DNA from: Fusarium oxysporum f. sp. lycopersici 4287
Lineage: Eukaryota > Ascomycota > Sordariomycetes > Hypocreales > Nectriaceae
Assembly: GCF_000149955.1 (NCBI RefSeq)
Contig: NC_030993.1
Span: 1,884,603 to 1,948,602 of the forward strand
Direction: 5' to 3'
DNA length: 64,000 nt
Shown: positions 22,612 to 34,711 of the stretch, in pieces
Numbering within the stretch: position 1 is the stretch's first letter
Layout of the letters: the number at the start of each line of letters is the position of its first letter
Program-made: the position numbers and the translations under genes
Notes under the pieces: generated by a model
What the model was told of the DNA's origin: nothing
The model's database searches: none
Seen by the model: the letters and a program-made list of their open reading frames with translations, nothing else

Positions 22612-23903
22612 ATGGATCCCAAGAATGATGCTCCCGCGCATGGAGCCGTAGTCGATATCGGCGGTAGCAACATGTATGACGGCATTGGCAAGCGATTGCA
22701 AGAGGCCCTCACGGCTCCATACTCTCCAACCTCCAAACCCACGCTGCCCGACGAATTACTGTACGACGATGTCGGGTTGCCGATCTGGAATCAGATCATC
22801 TTCACCCCTGAATTTTATCAGACTCATGACGAGATTGCCTTGTTTGATAAGCATGGCGCCGATGTTGCTGCGCGATGCCCAGCTGGTGTCACAATTATCG
22901 ATCTAGGAGCTGGGTTAGTTTATCCTCTATTGCCCCGCACTCTGCCCACCCTCAATGAGTGGTGGCTGTAAGCTTACCCTGTCCATACTAACACGACCCC
23001 ATCCAGTGACACTCGCAAGGTTGGTCACCTTCTCGCAGCCTTTGAAAAGGACAAAGTTCCCGCCAAGTACCTCGCATTGGACATCTCCAGATCGTCGCTG
23101 AATCACAATGTCAAATACCTCGTGGAGCAGCACTCGAGCCCTGAGTCTTCAGTGACCTGTGCTGGTATCTGGGGTACCTTTGGCGATGGCATGAGCTATA
23201 TCCAAAAGATCTCGACACCCCGTCTCTTCCTCTCGCTAGGTTCGGTTCTCTGTAACGATCCTTGGCCTGAAGCACTCGCTCACCTGAAGTTCTGGGCCGA
23301 TGCCTTGCGGCCTGACGACTTGCTTCTAATTGGAATGGACGGCCACACTCTTCCCAACAACAAGGAGAAGATCTGGAACGCCTACCACTCTTGCGACGAC
23401 CTCTACCACAAGTTCTTCTTGAATGGCTTCAAACATGCCAATCGTCTGGCAGGTGAGGAATGGTTTCGTGAGGAGGATTGGGAACTCCTCGCGCAATTGG
23501 AGGATGAGCCCACTACTCGTCATCGCTTCTTCTTCCGGGCCAAGAAAGATGTGAAGCTTAAGAAGATGAGCCGCATCATCCAGAAAGGCGAAGAGTTCGA
23601 CTGGTTTGATTCTCACAAGTACGGCGAAGATAACGTGCGCCTCATGTGCTATAAGGCAGGACTGAGCGTAATCGATGTCTGGCAAGCCCCAGGATCGGAG
23701 TTCCGTAAGTTCCCTCCTATTAATGCCCTCTGGCGATTTCTTCTTTCTTTCTTTCTTTCTTTCTTCCCTTCTTTTTTTTCTTCTCTCTCTTCTTTTACGA
23801 TTTTCATACTGACTTGTTTTCAGGACAATATCTCGTTCGCCGTAAGGACAGCAAGGACCAGCGAGACGACGCCGACAGTGCCGTCTCAGGAGTCAGTTAC
23901 TAA
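22612..23903 (+). CDS. EasF-like histidine-specific-type SAM-dependent methyltransferase (PF10017/DUF2260)
   Basis: Predicted small-molecule N-methyltransferase of the family that includes EgtD-type histidine methyltransferases and the dimethylallyltryptophan N-methyltransferase EasF. Exons 22612-22913, 23007-23704 and 23824-23903 (introns 93 and 119 bases) give about 359 residues. The first junction rebuilds the SAM-binding loop TIIDLGAGDTRKVGHLL, and YLALDISRSSL follows as the acidic-loop strand. Later segments typical of the family are GIWGTFGDGM, RLFLSLGSVLCND, LLLIGMDGH and a YHSCDDLYHKFFLNGF helix. The second intron contains a TTTC microsatellite. The last exon encodes RQYLVRRKDSKDQ and a short polar tail. 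No prenyltransferase, NRPS or PKS lies nearby, so the substrate is unknown. The convergent neighbour is a Fungal_trans_2 regulator. Confidence 0.88.
23739..23800 (+). repeat. TTTC/CTTTTTT microsatellite in intron 2 of the methyltransferase gene
   Basis: TTCTTTCTTTCTTTCTTTC followed by T- and CT-rich sequence within the intron 23705-23823. It doubles as a long polypyrimidine tract before the TTTTCAG acceptor. Confidence 0.8.
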
Positions 23904-24075
23904 TCTGTCTCCGCGGCTGGCCGCTACCATCACATCTAATTCCTAAAAGAATTCTCACCAAAAAGGCGGGCAACTATTGCTGAGATATCTGCGGACAGTA
24001 CCTTTTTACGAGTAAGGGAAGGCATTGTAATCCCAAAATGGATGGACAGATCAAAGTTTTGTTCGTTGCGTTTCG

Positions 24076-27000
24076 TCAGGTTAGGCACAGAGTTTCCTCT
24101 TCTGCTTCGAGGACCTTTGCAACAAGGTGTTCCCACCAAGGGTACCTCTTACCGATAGCTTTGGGGAGAGCAGTTGGATCTCGTGGGATTTGTACTTCTT
24201 TGTCAATCCACCCCCAGATGCGCAAAAGCGCGCCGTATAAGGGGGGGACGCTCTGAGGTGACAGGTAATTAGCCCCTAATTCTGCAACTAGAGTAGGTAA
24301 TGTTGGGTGCAGTAGACCTGGGCAAGAGCAGAACCAGCCTGCGTCTTGCCATAGATTACTAAAAATGGGAGGTTTGCGTTTCTTTCTTTTGCACTTACAC
24401 TGCGGACTGGCGTTTGAACCACTTGTTCGAACCAATCCATTGAAACATCCTTGTGTACAGGTTCAGTAGCGAGTAAGCCCAGGAAAAACACTGGTAATAG
24501 GGGTGCTTGAGCTGTAAAGTGAGACCCCGATGTAGGCATAATTCGTATGCAACGGGCAAGATCATCAAGATTGGCAAGAACTTCCGGGTGATTTCGAGGC
24601 AGCCTAATGGAAGGTTCAGTCAGCGAGCGTTCTTGCCACTGTCGTTAACGCAAGTTAGGATAGGGTGGCAGGGAAAGCAGGTAGTGTCAGTGTTGAGCCG
24701 GCAGAGGGGGAAGGAGTGAGTTGAGCTGTTGCAAAATCAACGCCCATTATCCCCATGGATCTCCAACTTCCTTCTTCTTGCCCACTTCTCTCCCTCCTAG
24801 GACCTTTTCTTCCCCTTTATCGCATATTCATACCTCAGAAGACGACATTGATAATAAATAATTGCGGCGATCCTCCATGCCTCAGCTGTAACCTCGGTCA
24901 TGATTTGATTCGAATCGATTATCACTTCGTCTGCTTTGTCGCGCACCCAGTCTATCGTTGGAGGGTACTTTCGAGCCAGCTCCCAGTCTTTGCCCTCACG
25001 GCTCCATTGGCGCATTTCTGATAGTTCGCGCAAGAGAAATTTTGCCGTGATTGGAACGATGGTGGATTCGGGCTCTTGCTGCAATCGACCTGCACAATAC
25101 GTTACTTGGCTCATAAGATGCAACAGTTTCTTCGAAAAGCCACATCCTCCATGTATTTCGAACATATCCTTCTCTGTTCCATAGAGGAGCCAGCTGAACC
25201 TGCCTGCTTCAGTCTCAGGGTTAAAAGTCTCTGGTGATGGAAGGGCCATCATAGGTTGAGCGAGAATCACTGCCCGGCCAACGATGATTGATTGAGAGAT
25301 GCGAAGCTCGTTGTACTGGACGTTGTTGTTTTTCCAGTAGCGAGCACCAGGGTCTGTTGCTTGCAGAAAGTATTCGCCTTGCCTGAATCCCTCCAACCAT
25401 CGTGGGTTGTACGGCTTCTTGAGTCGTCGTTCCGTGAGGACAATCTAAATACCAGTCAGGTCACTTCACAACAACGAAGGCGCACGACCACCAATCCTGC
25501 AGCGACATCATACATACATCCTGCATTGAAAGAAGCACGGCCATGGTGATGACCTCCTGCCCTTTACCATTTTCCCTGCTTTCAGGTGCATTGAGGAGTG
25601 TGCTGAAATATTGATCTGCTGTGACATATCGCTGATTGATCCGCTGTCGGATGCGCTCATCCGGTATATAATCATAGATGTACACCCCGGCAAGACTCTG
25701 AATAGCGTGGAGAATACCTTCGTTCTTATGCATCGGCGCCAGATCCTTTAACCACAGGTTTGTGTTGCTAAGCACACTCCTTCCTGGACACCAGTTCTTG
25801 ATATCTACCGAGTGGTGAGCAAACGCTTGTTCAAACCCCATAGCGCTGATAAGCACGTTTCAAAGACTTACAGAACTCAAACAATCGTCTGTCGATATGA
25901 TCCATTTTTGCTTGGAATCCGAACTGAGGAGGCAGCATTTTTGGGTCACCAGCTACCAGGATTTGTGAAGTGTCTTGAACGGAAACTGGAGAACCTGCCA
26001 TCAATATCGGTGATGAAGTACTTCCCCATCCTCCCTCTAGGTCCATGGGCGAAATAGTCCCATTTGGCGCGGAAGACACGGCAGGCCCAGGGTTAACCAG
26101 AGTTATTATGGTTGGAGTGCGACCAGCAGTGTGCGATCGCGTTACGTTGGACGTTATGTCCTCAACGTCATCCTCTGGTGGGAGTGGTACAGGGCCAGAC
26201 GGTCGTCTCGACGGAGCTCGCGAAGGCCAGTTGAATTTAACATACCCATTCACCTGTCCATTCTCAGGGCGAGCATAGCGAGGATAGGCAGACACAATCA
26301 GTCGGTCCTCATTCGCGGTGAACGGACTTACAACGAGCCCTTCTACTGGTGCCAGGCCTCTCTTCTTCGAGTCTTGCGGTTCGACAGCCCGCTCTGGAAG
26401 AGCATCGTGCACCGCAGGCAAGAGGCGAGGCAGTCGCTGGGCCTGAGAGCGAGGTGGCTCAGGTTGAGGTTCAGGTTGAGGTGCTGTGGCTACCTGAAGA
26501 TTCAACGCAGGCTGGGGTGCTGAATGGAACGTCAGCTCACGGACTTGATAGTCTACCATAGCATGATCGGGTCGACGGGTAGTTTTGATATTCTCGGCAG
26601 GAATTGGAACAAAGTCGGGAACATGATGGATGAAAGATGGATTCTCAGTCGGATTGTGCAACGGGATGAGGGTGGGAGTAAGAGCGGGGTGGGTGGGTGC
26701 AACATGTTCTCTCTCATCTCCTTTCTGCCCATGGTTACACCTCTCTCATCGGAGACCCATCTGACTTCAAGATCCTCCACAGGGATTTGACAGGGACAAC
26801 AGGTCAGAGTTAGGATCTGAAGAGTTTCCGAGAAGGCAGAGCCATAAGGAAAGGTGGGTGAGGTGAGGGGGATAGTGAGTGACAACAGGTTCACTTCCTT
26901 ACCTGTAAAAGCTGGGGCCCACGAATTGCCAAGGTCCTCGGGAAGGTTGAATAGGACCTCTGAGGGAGACGATACTCCCGTTGTCATGGGCCATGTATTT

Positions 27001-27149
27001 TCGAATAAAGGGACATCAGTAACCAGGGATGCGTCAGCGCTGTCGGAGTCCCTGATGCTAGATGTGGCTATATTCAGTGGGATCGCATCGTCTTGTCGCG
27101 CGTATTTGACGCGCTTCACCGGACGGACTGATTCTGGTGAACTCTCCAT
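24076..27149 (-). CDS. Fungal_trans_2-type transcription regulator (C6-factor family, no visible zinc cluster)
   Basis: Likely nuclear regulator. Proposed exons on the minus strand are 26903-27149, 25872-26552, 25518-25804, 24834-25444, 24399-24603 and 24076-24252, summing to about 735 residues in one frame. The four downstream junctions are well supported by GT..AG signals and continuity: LFEFYIKNWCPGRSVLSNTN, VLLSMQDIVLTERRLKKP, CRLLRLPRNHPEVLANL and TPVRSSVPPLYGALLRIW. These segments are typical of PF11951: the WCPGRSVL entry, LAGVYIYDYIPDERIRQRI, and an ending RIWGWIDKE..PWWEHLV. The first intron (26553-26902, 350 bases) is a guess; the frame of the first exon stays open as far as 26553, so another junction is possible. 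The N-terminal part is Pro/Gln-rich and disordered. No CxxCxxxxxxC zinc cluster is seen in the first exon or just upstream. Confidence 0.75.
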
Positions 27150-28955
27150 TTGGACCGCTCGTTGCAGGGAACGCCGGGGACAAGTCCGATGGGCCGTGCT
27201 ATAGTTAATCGGAGAGATGAGAGAACAAGACCTTACAGTACGATGGTTTCGGAGTCAGCCGGATCAGAACACCACGGAAGGCCAGCGGCAGCGGGCGGCG
27301 GTAACAAGTAGCGATGCCAGACGTTTGATGATCAGAGCCGCCGGGCCCCAGGGGGGACGCACAACCGTTGCGGCGCGTCGAACTGAGAGCCTATTGATGA
27401 GATACCAGTAGAGTGGTTCGCTTCAAGGCAAAGAACCACGCCTACCGAGAGTGGGTTTTTGGAGTGTGAACCGCCGGGATAGCGGGGGCGAAAGGAGACA
27501 ACAAGAAGCGAAGAGGAAACAGTTCAACCGAGGGACCAGCGGAGGGGTGTTGAAGCAAAGTCAAGAAGACCGGAAGGTCATGGCGTGAGATAAGTCTGGG
27601 GAGAGTACCTGCATTAAAAGGGACGTTGACCACCTGTGCTACTCTCTGCCTCGCTAGAAGCAGTTTGGACTTTTAACTAAAGAGATGTCTAGGAGCTGTT
27701 AGAAACATTAAGGTCAATGGTTGGATTGCAGGCCTCCCCACTTGGAACCTGACGAGCTTAAAGCCCTTAACACAAGGGAAAGAGAGTGCTTCTCCAATAG
27801 CTAGCAGGACGCCGCCTCACGATATTAGAAGCAGTACCGCCTAGTCACGATCGGTAGGGCGGGCAACCTGAAGGCGAATCTCACCCACCGTTGCCTCACG
27901 CGCCTTACGCGCCTGCTGCCGCCGTCAAGATAGAGCCAGGGAGGGGATGAAAGGACTGAGCAGGTGTGGCGGCCCATCGATGTGATGGGGGCCTGGCCTT
28001 CCAGGGTCAAGGACCAGGGGTTTACTTACGAGGTCCAAGACGGGTTTTTAGCGGCAGGAAAAAAACGCCATGGCGCACCTCCCAACTTAATCACCCGCCC
28101 TTGCTTCTTCGGGGTTAAGAGGGCCAGCCGGTCTAGCAAGGGCACAGTCAAGATGATCCTTGACAGGAGACACAAACAACGGGGCCAGAGTCCAGTGCCA
28201 ACAATACTACAAACGGTGCTCGGTACATCCTGTGATACGGACTGCGGCAGCCCCCATACGCATTAGCGTTACCTTGACTCAGTTGTCTCTTTTCCCCCAA
28301 GCTTGTTGTCTCTTGTCTCGTCACTTATTGCTCACGCGAAAAAGCTGTGCTTGTGCCCGGCACCGCGTGTCTTGCCTCTCTACCGGCCTCATAAGGAGCA
28401 AGTTCCAAGAGACTGACCGAAGAGACCACAACATTCATTTTGTCGACCCGACGTTGGGTGTTTGCGGACCAAAAACGTAGGACACTCACCAAGCAGATTC
28501 TGTGACTTTTGTCTTTCGCCTCTCAGCACCGGCTTCTAGGCCTGAATACCACACAAACCCGCGCATGGTATTCTCCGACGGTTACGCTACATGCTGCCCT
28601 CCTTTGACCGACGCATGCGCATCTTTTTCTTTTCTTCTGTCTTAGAAGCGCAACCGCGAACCCTAGGCGGACGGATAGACAGTTCCTGACAGCCATTTCC
28701 CCCTCCCCCTCGGTCGCCCCAAAATTTTGCCTTCCCGCCGCCGCCGCGCCGCGCCGGTCCGGAGCCCTTCGTTAGCTTCCGTGCCACAACAATTTGCAAC
28801 ACGCTACTGCTAGGTCCCGCGTGGTTGGTCGAAGCTCTAAGCATAGTACAGAGTACATACCTACGTACAGTACTATAGGTGCATACTCACATATCAACGC
28901 CTACTGCCAGCGATCTCAATAGTACAGAAAGAGGTACAGATACTACTGTACCATC
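27150..28955. other. Divergent promoter region between the Fungal_trans_2 regulator and the zinc-finger gene
   Basis: About 1.8 kb, GC-rich at 27280-28150. No coding sequence is supported on either strand, and I looked specifically for a Zn2Cys6 exon on the minus strand without finding one. The right end (28841-28880) is dense in GTAC palindromes next to a C-rich tract. Confidence 0.5.
28846..28880. repeat. GTAC-rich promoter motif cluster
   Basis: Four GTAC cores (AGTACAGAGTACATACCTACGTACAG shape) within about 30 bases, roughly 80-110 bases upstream of the zinc-finger gene start, in transcript orientation +. The pattern is seen; no factor is assigned. Confidence 0.45.
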
Positions 28956-30001
28956 ATGTCAATTCCATCATCTGCACTCGTCTTTGAGTCAGGGATCAAT
29001 ACAATCCCCAGCAATACTATGGAGCCCAATTCTCTGGATGCCCTTGTCCGGGTCCAGTTGGAGACTGTTTCCAGGGAGTTGGCAGCAAAGGCAAAGTTTA
29101 CTACAAATGTTTCATCGCCTGAACAACGTCAAAATATCATCAACGATGTGGGAGAATATCTTACTCAGACCGCCCAGATGTGGCTTTCTTTGACAGATAA
29201 ATTGGTGACGGGACCTCATGTAGCGATAGCTGCAGAGGAGGCGCACGAGCTGTCCTACAATAAGACGCACATGGCGGACTTGCAGCCCATGGCTACAATG
29301 GACATGAACATCAGCAAGCTTGGGTAAGTTTCTAAACCAATCGTATTATATCATGGCTCATCCATTCTGGCAGCAAGATCCGTGATCTGGCAGAAAAGTT
29401 CTCTGAAGACGTACAAGAAGTCTGGCGACGGACACCTGAACCTGGAGGAGTTTTGTCTGCACCAACTTACCACACAGTCTCTTCCTTCCCTGCTATTAAA
29501 TCTGAAGCTTCAGGCTGGAGCCGGTCATTCTCCGGAGGCAATAACATGGATGGTGGAACTCGCGAAAGCCAGAGAGCTATGCTAGCATCTCGAAGCACTG
29601 ATGACGCTCCATCACCTGGTGGGAACCTATCCATTTCAGAAGACTCAGGGGATGACGAAGATGAACAATTCAGCAAAATCGACATGGACGCTCTTAAACA
29701 GAGAGGCAAAGGCTCGTACTATTGTCCCTTGGGACATCGCTGCGACAAGGGCGGTGTTGATAAGGAGGGGAAACTTGTGGTCTTTGATCGAAATTCTTCT
29801 TTTGCGTATGCTTATGCTTATCACCCCGAGTTGCTGGTTTAAACTGACCCCTGTCACAGACAACACTGTAACAAGCATCGGAAACCTTGGCGGTGCGATG
29901 TTCCTGGGTGCCCGAATCCACCCAAGAAACGCAAGTTCGCCCGCCGAGACGGACTTGAAAGACATAAATTGACGGTCAAGCATCGCGTTATTACATCTTG
30001 A
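28956..30001 (+). CDS. C2H2-like zinc-finger protein with two C-terminal fingers
   Basis: Probable DNA-binding protein of about 313 residues from exons 28956-29323, 29374-29805 and 29860-30001 (introns 50 and 54 bases). The first junction restores SKLGKIRDLAEKFSED. The second restores NSSFAQHCNKHRKPWRCD and is required for both fingers. The C-terminus reads YYCPLGHRCDKGG..SFAQHCNKH (first, atypical finger with a long C-H spacing) and WRCDVPGCPNPPKKRKFARRDGLERHKLTVKH (second finger with C-x4-C and H-x5-H), with a basic PPKKRK segment that could serve as a nuclear signal. The N-terminal half is acidic/helical with no recognised domain, and the middle is Ser-rich (SISEDSGDDEDEQ). This C-terminal arrangement is common in uncharacterised filamentous-fungal regulators. 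Target genes are unknown. Confidence 0.83.
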
Positions 30002-33000
30002 GGCCCTAGTCACGAGCTTCATCTTGTGCTTTGATGGGCTGCGTGACCTTGACCGGTCAATTCCCTTACATTCGGAGACTTGTCTTTGATTGGGGGAGAT
30101 ATGGCCGGTGAAAATAAACCATGCGGCTGATGCAAACCCGAGAAGCACGAACCAATAATGATGCGCCAAGGGTTTCTCTGCCACTCATAGGTCCATCCGC
30201 CAGCAGTTGAACGTTGCACGAAATCATGGAAATTGATTCGGACCTACATGGCCTCAGTTGCGTGCAAGTTACAATACGAGCATAGCATGACTGGCCTCTC
30301 AGCGGAGCTTGCCTAATGACGCATCATTCGCATGAACACAGGAAAGATAGTCGGAATTCTTTTTATCACGGCATAATTGCTGGTCAATAAGCGACCGCCC
30401 AACCTTGTGTGGAGTTGAACTAGTTTTGTATCTGAAAGGAATGATGCAACCACCTGTAAGCTGGCACATCACCGGTCAGAGTCGCCAAACAAACAATCAT
30501 TACATATGCAGTTAGCCTTCGGGCAAGATGCATGAAACCTTTTTGCAATAATTTTTAGGACATCCTTCTCAAGAGAGAAGCAGCCGGCTCACAGGTACCA
30601 CAGTTAGCAGTTGAGATGGACATGGTAGGCCTCAACGACTAGAAAGGATGGAATGATCCACCGACGCGGCATCTCAGTCACAGATCTACCCGTGCCTACA
30701 GGGCCAAGACGGACGGCAGCATGGGAAATTTCAGAAATGCATTGTCATTTTGATTACACGGGTCTGCTGGCTGCCTATAAGTCGTACGACAGGGCCACGC
30801 ATTCAGAACGTTCGAGAAAAGGGAGGTACAGCCACGTATGAGAATGAAACAGGCCGAGGTCTCATAAGAGCACTGGTACAAGCTGTCGGTTCCCGTGCAA
30901 GAGGCACTTGATCAGGCAAAGAGGTTTGCTAGAGTACGTACAAATACAGTACTAGGCTGGGCTGCCGACTGCGAGAAGCGGGTGGCTTTCCCAAACTCGT
31001 GGGAAGCTGGCCACAGATGACTTGCAGACATACGATCTCATACTGCAGCAATGTGACACTTCATTTTCCGGGTGCTTTCAGAGCTTCTAGGGACTGGTGA
31101 AATTCTATCATTCTTCTCTGGGGCGGCCCTAGACGATGATCCCGGCACTAGGGCCATTTGTTGGGCATGCACCCTAGCGATCAACATGCGGACCAGCCAG
31201 TTGGAAACAGCAATTGTGAGAAAATCGTATATCGGTATGTACGGTGACGAGAGCCTTGACCAACTCTCAAGTAGCAGCGGCGCTGTGATTCGAGATCGTG
31301 GGCAGGCAGATAGTAGCATCTCAAACACTACCTACACAATGGCATGATGAATTTTGGACTCGGCAAAACGATCCGATCTCACTGACCAATCTACCTTTTC
31401 CCCACAAACATTTCCCATTGACTTCTCGACTCCAGGCAAAGGGAAACAGACTTGGTGCAACCCTTAGTGGCGCACGTGGCTTCTTAACGGTGCGGGACTA
31501 GGGCGCTAGCACCTGGGAACTTGCATGGGTTGTGTAAGGGGAGTTTCCACCCCAGACCAGGATTTATGGACCAGGAAACGAACGAGATGGGACGAGGAGG
31601 GACGGAACAAGAATAGGAGGAGAGGGGAGAAAAGGAAAGAGAAGAGACGAGAGGAAACAAAAGAAAGTCAGATGAGCGGTGTGTTCCGGAGACGACGGAA
31701 AGGTGCTCCTGTCGTAGCGTCAACCTCAGCTCTTCAACTTTGTCCATCCTTGGTCAACCATGCACCACACAAGAAGTTGTGCAGCGTCGTGCCCTTTCTT
31801 ACGCTGGTCTGGTCAGGCCTGGTCAAATTGAGCTGAGTCGTAGAGCGCGCCGTGCTGAAGTGTCAGATCTGGGATTAGGCGTTACCCAATGCTTGGGTGG
31901 AATGGATATGTATGGTACATCACATCGTGCCAGTAGAGCAGATCTCGTGGGGATCCTTACAAGGCAACTGGCCTAATGCATGGCGTTTATGGGTTCCAGA
32001 GCACTGTGCTGTACAGCATCGATGGCCTGCGGACGAGTTGCATAACTGCATCTAACCTAAGGTTAAGCGGAGCAAACGACAACTAACTCAAGTCTCAGTC
32101 GGTCGTGTCTTGAGTTTATTATCCATCTACACAGCACTTGTCATCAATTGGTGTCATCATCATCACGCAGCGACGCTTGTGGTACCTTGGTGCGGAACAG
32201 CCAAGAAACACCCCGCAACCAACCAAAACCATTCTCAACCATGACCGAGGCGAGCTTGCTGTTTAGTTCCAGCACCTTAGCTGGGTTGTTTTACTTTTTG
32301 GCTCTCGCTTTTTTGGGGGGGAGTGGAGAATGCGATGAGAGAAAAGAGTATCTTTTCTTCTTCTCTCACCTCCCAATTCATTAAGGAACATGGGCTGGAC
32401 CAGGCTAGTTACTCTACGGGAAAAGTATGTACTGTACGACATTGTCGCTCTGTTCATATCGCTCGCCTAGGTTCTCTCGCTCTCTCCTTGAGACGCTTTT
32501 GGCACACCCCCACTCAACCAATGGTGAGCCGTCCAGGGATTCTCGACTAACTACGTTACCTAGTTCCTCAGTCTGTGAATCTCATTTTTTGAGAATCTTT
32601 TCGTTGTTCCCCTTCCCGTCGTTTCTTTTTCTCGGTCAACGCCCCCCTTACCGGAGCCGTCAAAATGAGACAGTCCCCTTGGCATGAGCCCACGTCAATC
32701 CATCAATGTATATACAGTATTCCCCATGGAGTGTGGAACTAAATTGTTGGCGCTGGGGCCATGGATACCTTACATACTGTAGCTGATCTATAGACTACGC
32801 TATCCGTACGGAGTGCACTACCTATATTACACTGCACAACAGGGCTGTACGCCATGTATCCATTGGCTGTTTGAACGCCTTGTCCTAGCCTTACTCGCGC
32901 GCATGCCTACATGACGATCAATATTCTATGTACATTACACTACACCACATAGCACAAGACTACATTGACCGGCAATCGTCTTTTCTCAACGGTTACTAGT

Positions 33001-33245
33001 CTCGGCTTTCTGGCGTCTCTCAGTCGACCGCTATTTGGTATTGGCCTGCAATTCCCGGCCCGGCTACGGGCTCAGGAGTTGGAGTTTGCAATATAAAGTT
33101 GCTGTTCGCACCCGCGGGAGATGATATGGCGCCAACAAGTCTCACTTTCCTATACTCCAAGAACGAGTATAAGAGCCTATCATTTACACTCACCTTGATG
33201 CAAATTTGTTTCTCAGACTTCAGTTGACCACAGCGAGACTCAATC
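30002..33245. other. Gene-free intergenic region
   Basis: About 3.2 kb between the zinc-finger gene and the flavin oxidoreductase. Short open frames on both strands (for example 31072-31347 + and 31038-31328 -) overlap one another and lack family signatures. Purine-rich (31590-31670) and pyrimidine-rich (32330-32640) stretches occur. The right end is the oxidoreductase promoter. Confidence 0.5.
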
Positions 33246-34711
33246 ATGATCATCCCTTCTGTCCTCATCATAGGGGCCGGCAACTTTGGTGCTGCGACTG
33301 CGCTCTCACTCCGTAGAAAGGGCAAGGTTCAAGTTACCATTGTCGACACGGCCTATTTCCCCAATCCTAGGGCCGCTTCTCACGACATCAACAAGATCGT
33401 CCGCGATGACTATCCGGACAGACTCTACATGCGCCTGCTGAAGAAGGCTATGCCCCTGTGGAGGCAAGACGAGTTATACAAGACTTGGTATCACGAAGTC
33501 GGCATGCTTCGTGCTGACTCTACCTCGTTTGGTGAAGAGAGTATCAAGTCTTACCGCGACATGGAGATCCCCAACAGGTCGGAGCTTCTGCCTGTCGATG
33601 AAGTGCGCCGTCGTTGGAACGGTGCCTTTGAGACGGCTGATTTCAAGGGCGTGGACAGGGTTCTCTGGAACCCTGACGTAGGGTTCGCGGAGGCGGACAA
33701 GGCTCTCGGCGCGGTGGTCCAGGCTGCGGTCGACCTCGGAGCCGAGTATGTCGTTGGAGAAGTGACGAAACTCGACTTTGGGTCAGAGGGCCAATGTATT
33801 GGTGTTACACTCAAGGACGGCACGGCGCTGCGAGCTGACAAGATTCTTCTTGCTGCTGGAGCTCGAACGGCATCTCTACTCGCGCAGAGCGCGCCTGAAA
33901 AGCCACTACTCCATGCTGGTGAGAGACTGCTGGCTACAGGAGCCGTGAGTTTCTATGCGAAGCTGCATGGCGCGCAAAAAGACAAGTTCTCAACAATTCC
34001 GGTGCTCAAGAATTGCTTACCTCAGGTCAAGGGTACGTACTGTATTGCTTGCATGATTGTTTGATGTTGCAACCGGGGCGGATATTATCGGTACTTGACT
34101 GGGCTGAGCTAACAAGTCATCCGCAGGTGAGGGCATGTCAATCCTCAGCGACGGAACTATCAAGTTCAACTGCGACCTATGCTTTACCAACTATCAAGTA
34201 TTCCCTCCAACCGGTGAGGCCATGTCAGTTGCGCCTAGCCAGTCCATGTATAACACGTGGACGGGCCCTCGATTTCTCAAGTTCTTTGAGGACCGGGCGC
34301 GAAGGACGTTCAATGGCCTATATGGCAAGGAAGTCGAAAACATCAAGATTGAGGCCTACCGAATGTGTTGGTAAGCAAGGCCACCCACTCTCATGAGCCT
34401 GTGTATGTGTATAATTATCCGAGCTGACTGGTCTCTGCCACAGGGACGCATCAACACCGACACATGACTTCCTCATATCACCGCACCCGCAGAGCGACAG
34501 ACTCTACATCGCAACAGGAGGTTCCTTCCACGGATGGAAGTTTCTACCTGTCATTGGCGACTACGTCGTGGACATGCTGCAGGGAACCCTTGACAGCGAC
34601 TTGGCCGATCGATGGGCCTGGGACAAGAAGGGCGGCGATGGCCATTCAGCAAACCCAACATACCAAATCGTCGGGGACTTGCAAGACTGGACCCGTGGCT
34701 GGGCAAACTAG
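33246..34711 (+). CDS. FAD-dependent amine oxidase of the sarcosine oxidase/amadoriase (DAO) family
   Basis: Flavoenzyme expected to oxidise a secondary amine (sarcosine, pipecolate, saccharopine or a fructosyl amino acid) with release of H2O2. Exons 33246-34032, 34127-34370 and 34444-34711 (introns 94 and 73 bases) give about 432 residues, the usual size for amadoriases. The N-terminal dinucleotide fold is SVLIIGAGNFGAATALSLRRKG, with the acidic end of strand 2 in VTIVDTAYFPN. The substrate-side segment ASHDINKIVRDDY follows. The second junction restores a Cys-Trp pair (YRMCWDASTPTHDFLI); a Cys at this place carries covalent FAD in the family. The C-terminal half has LYIATGGSFHGWKFLPVIGDYV, which matches the family's flavin-contact loop (GxSxHxxKxxPxxG). 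No C-terminal SKL-type peroxisomal signal is present (it ends TRGWAN). The substrate cannot be fixed from sequence alone. Confidence 0.88.
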
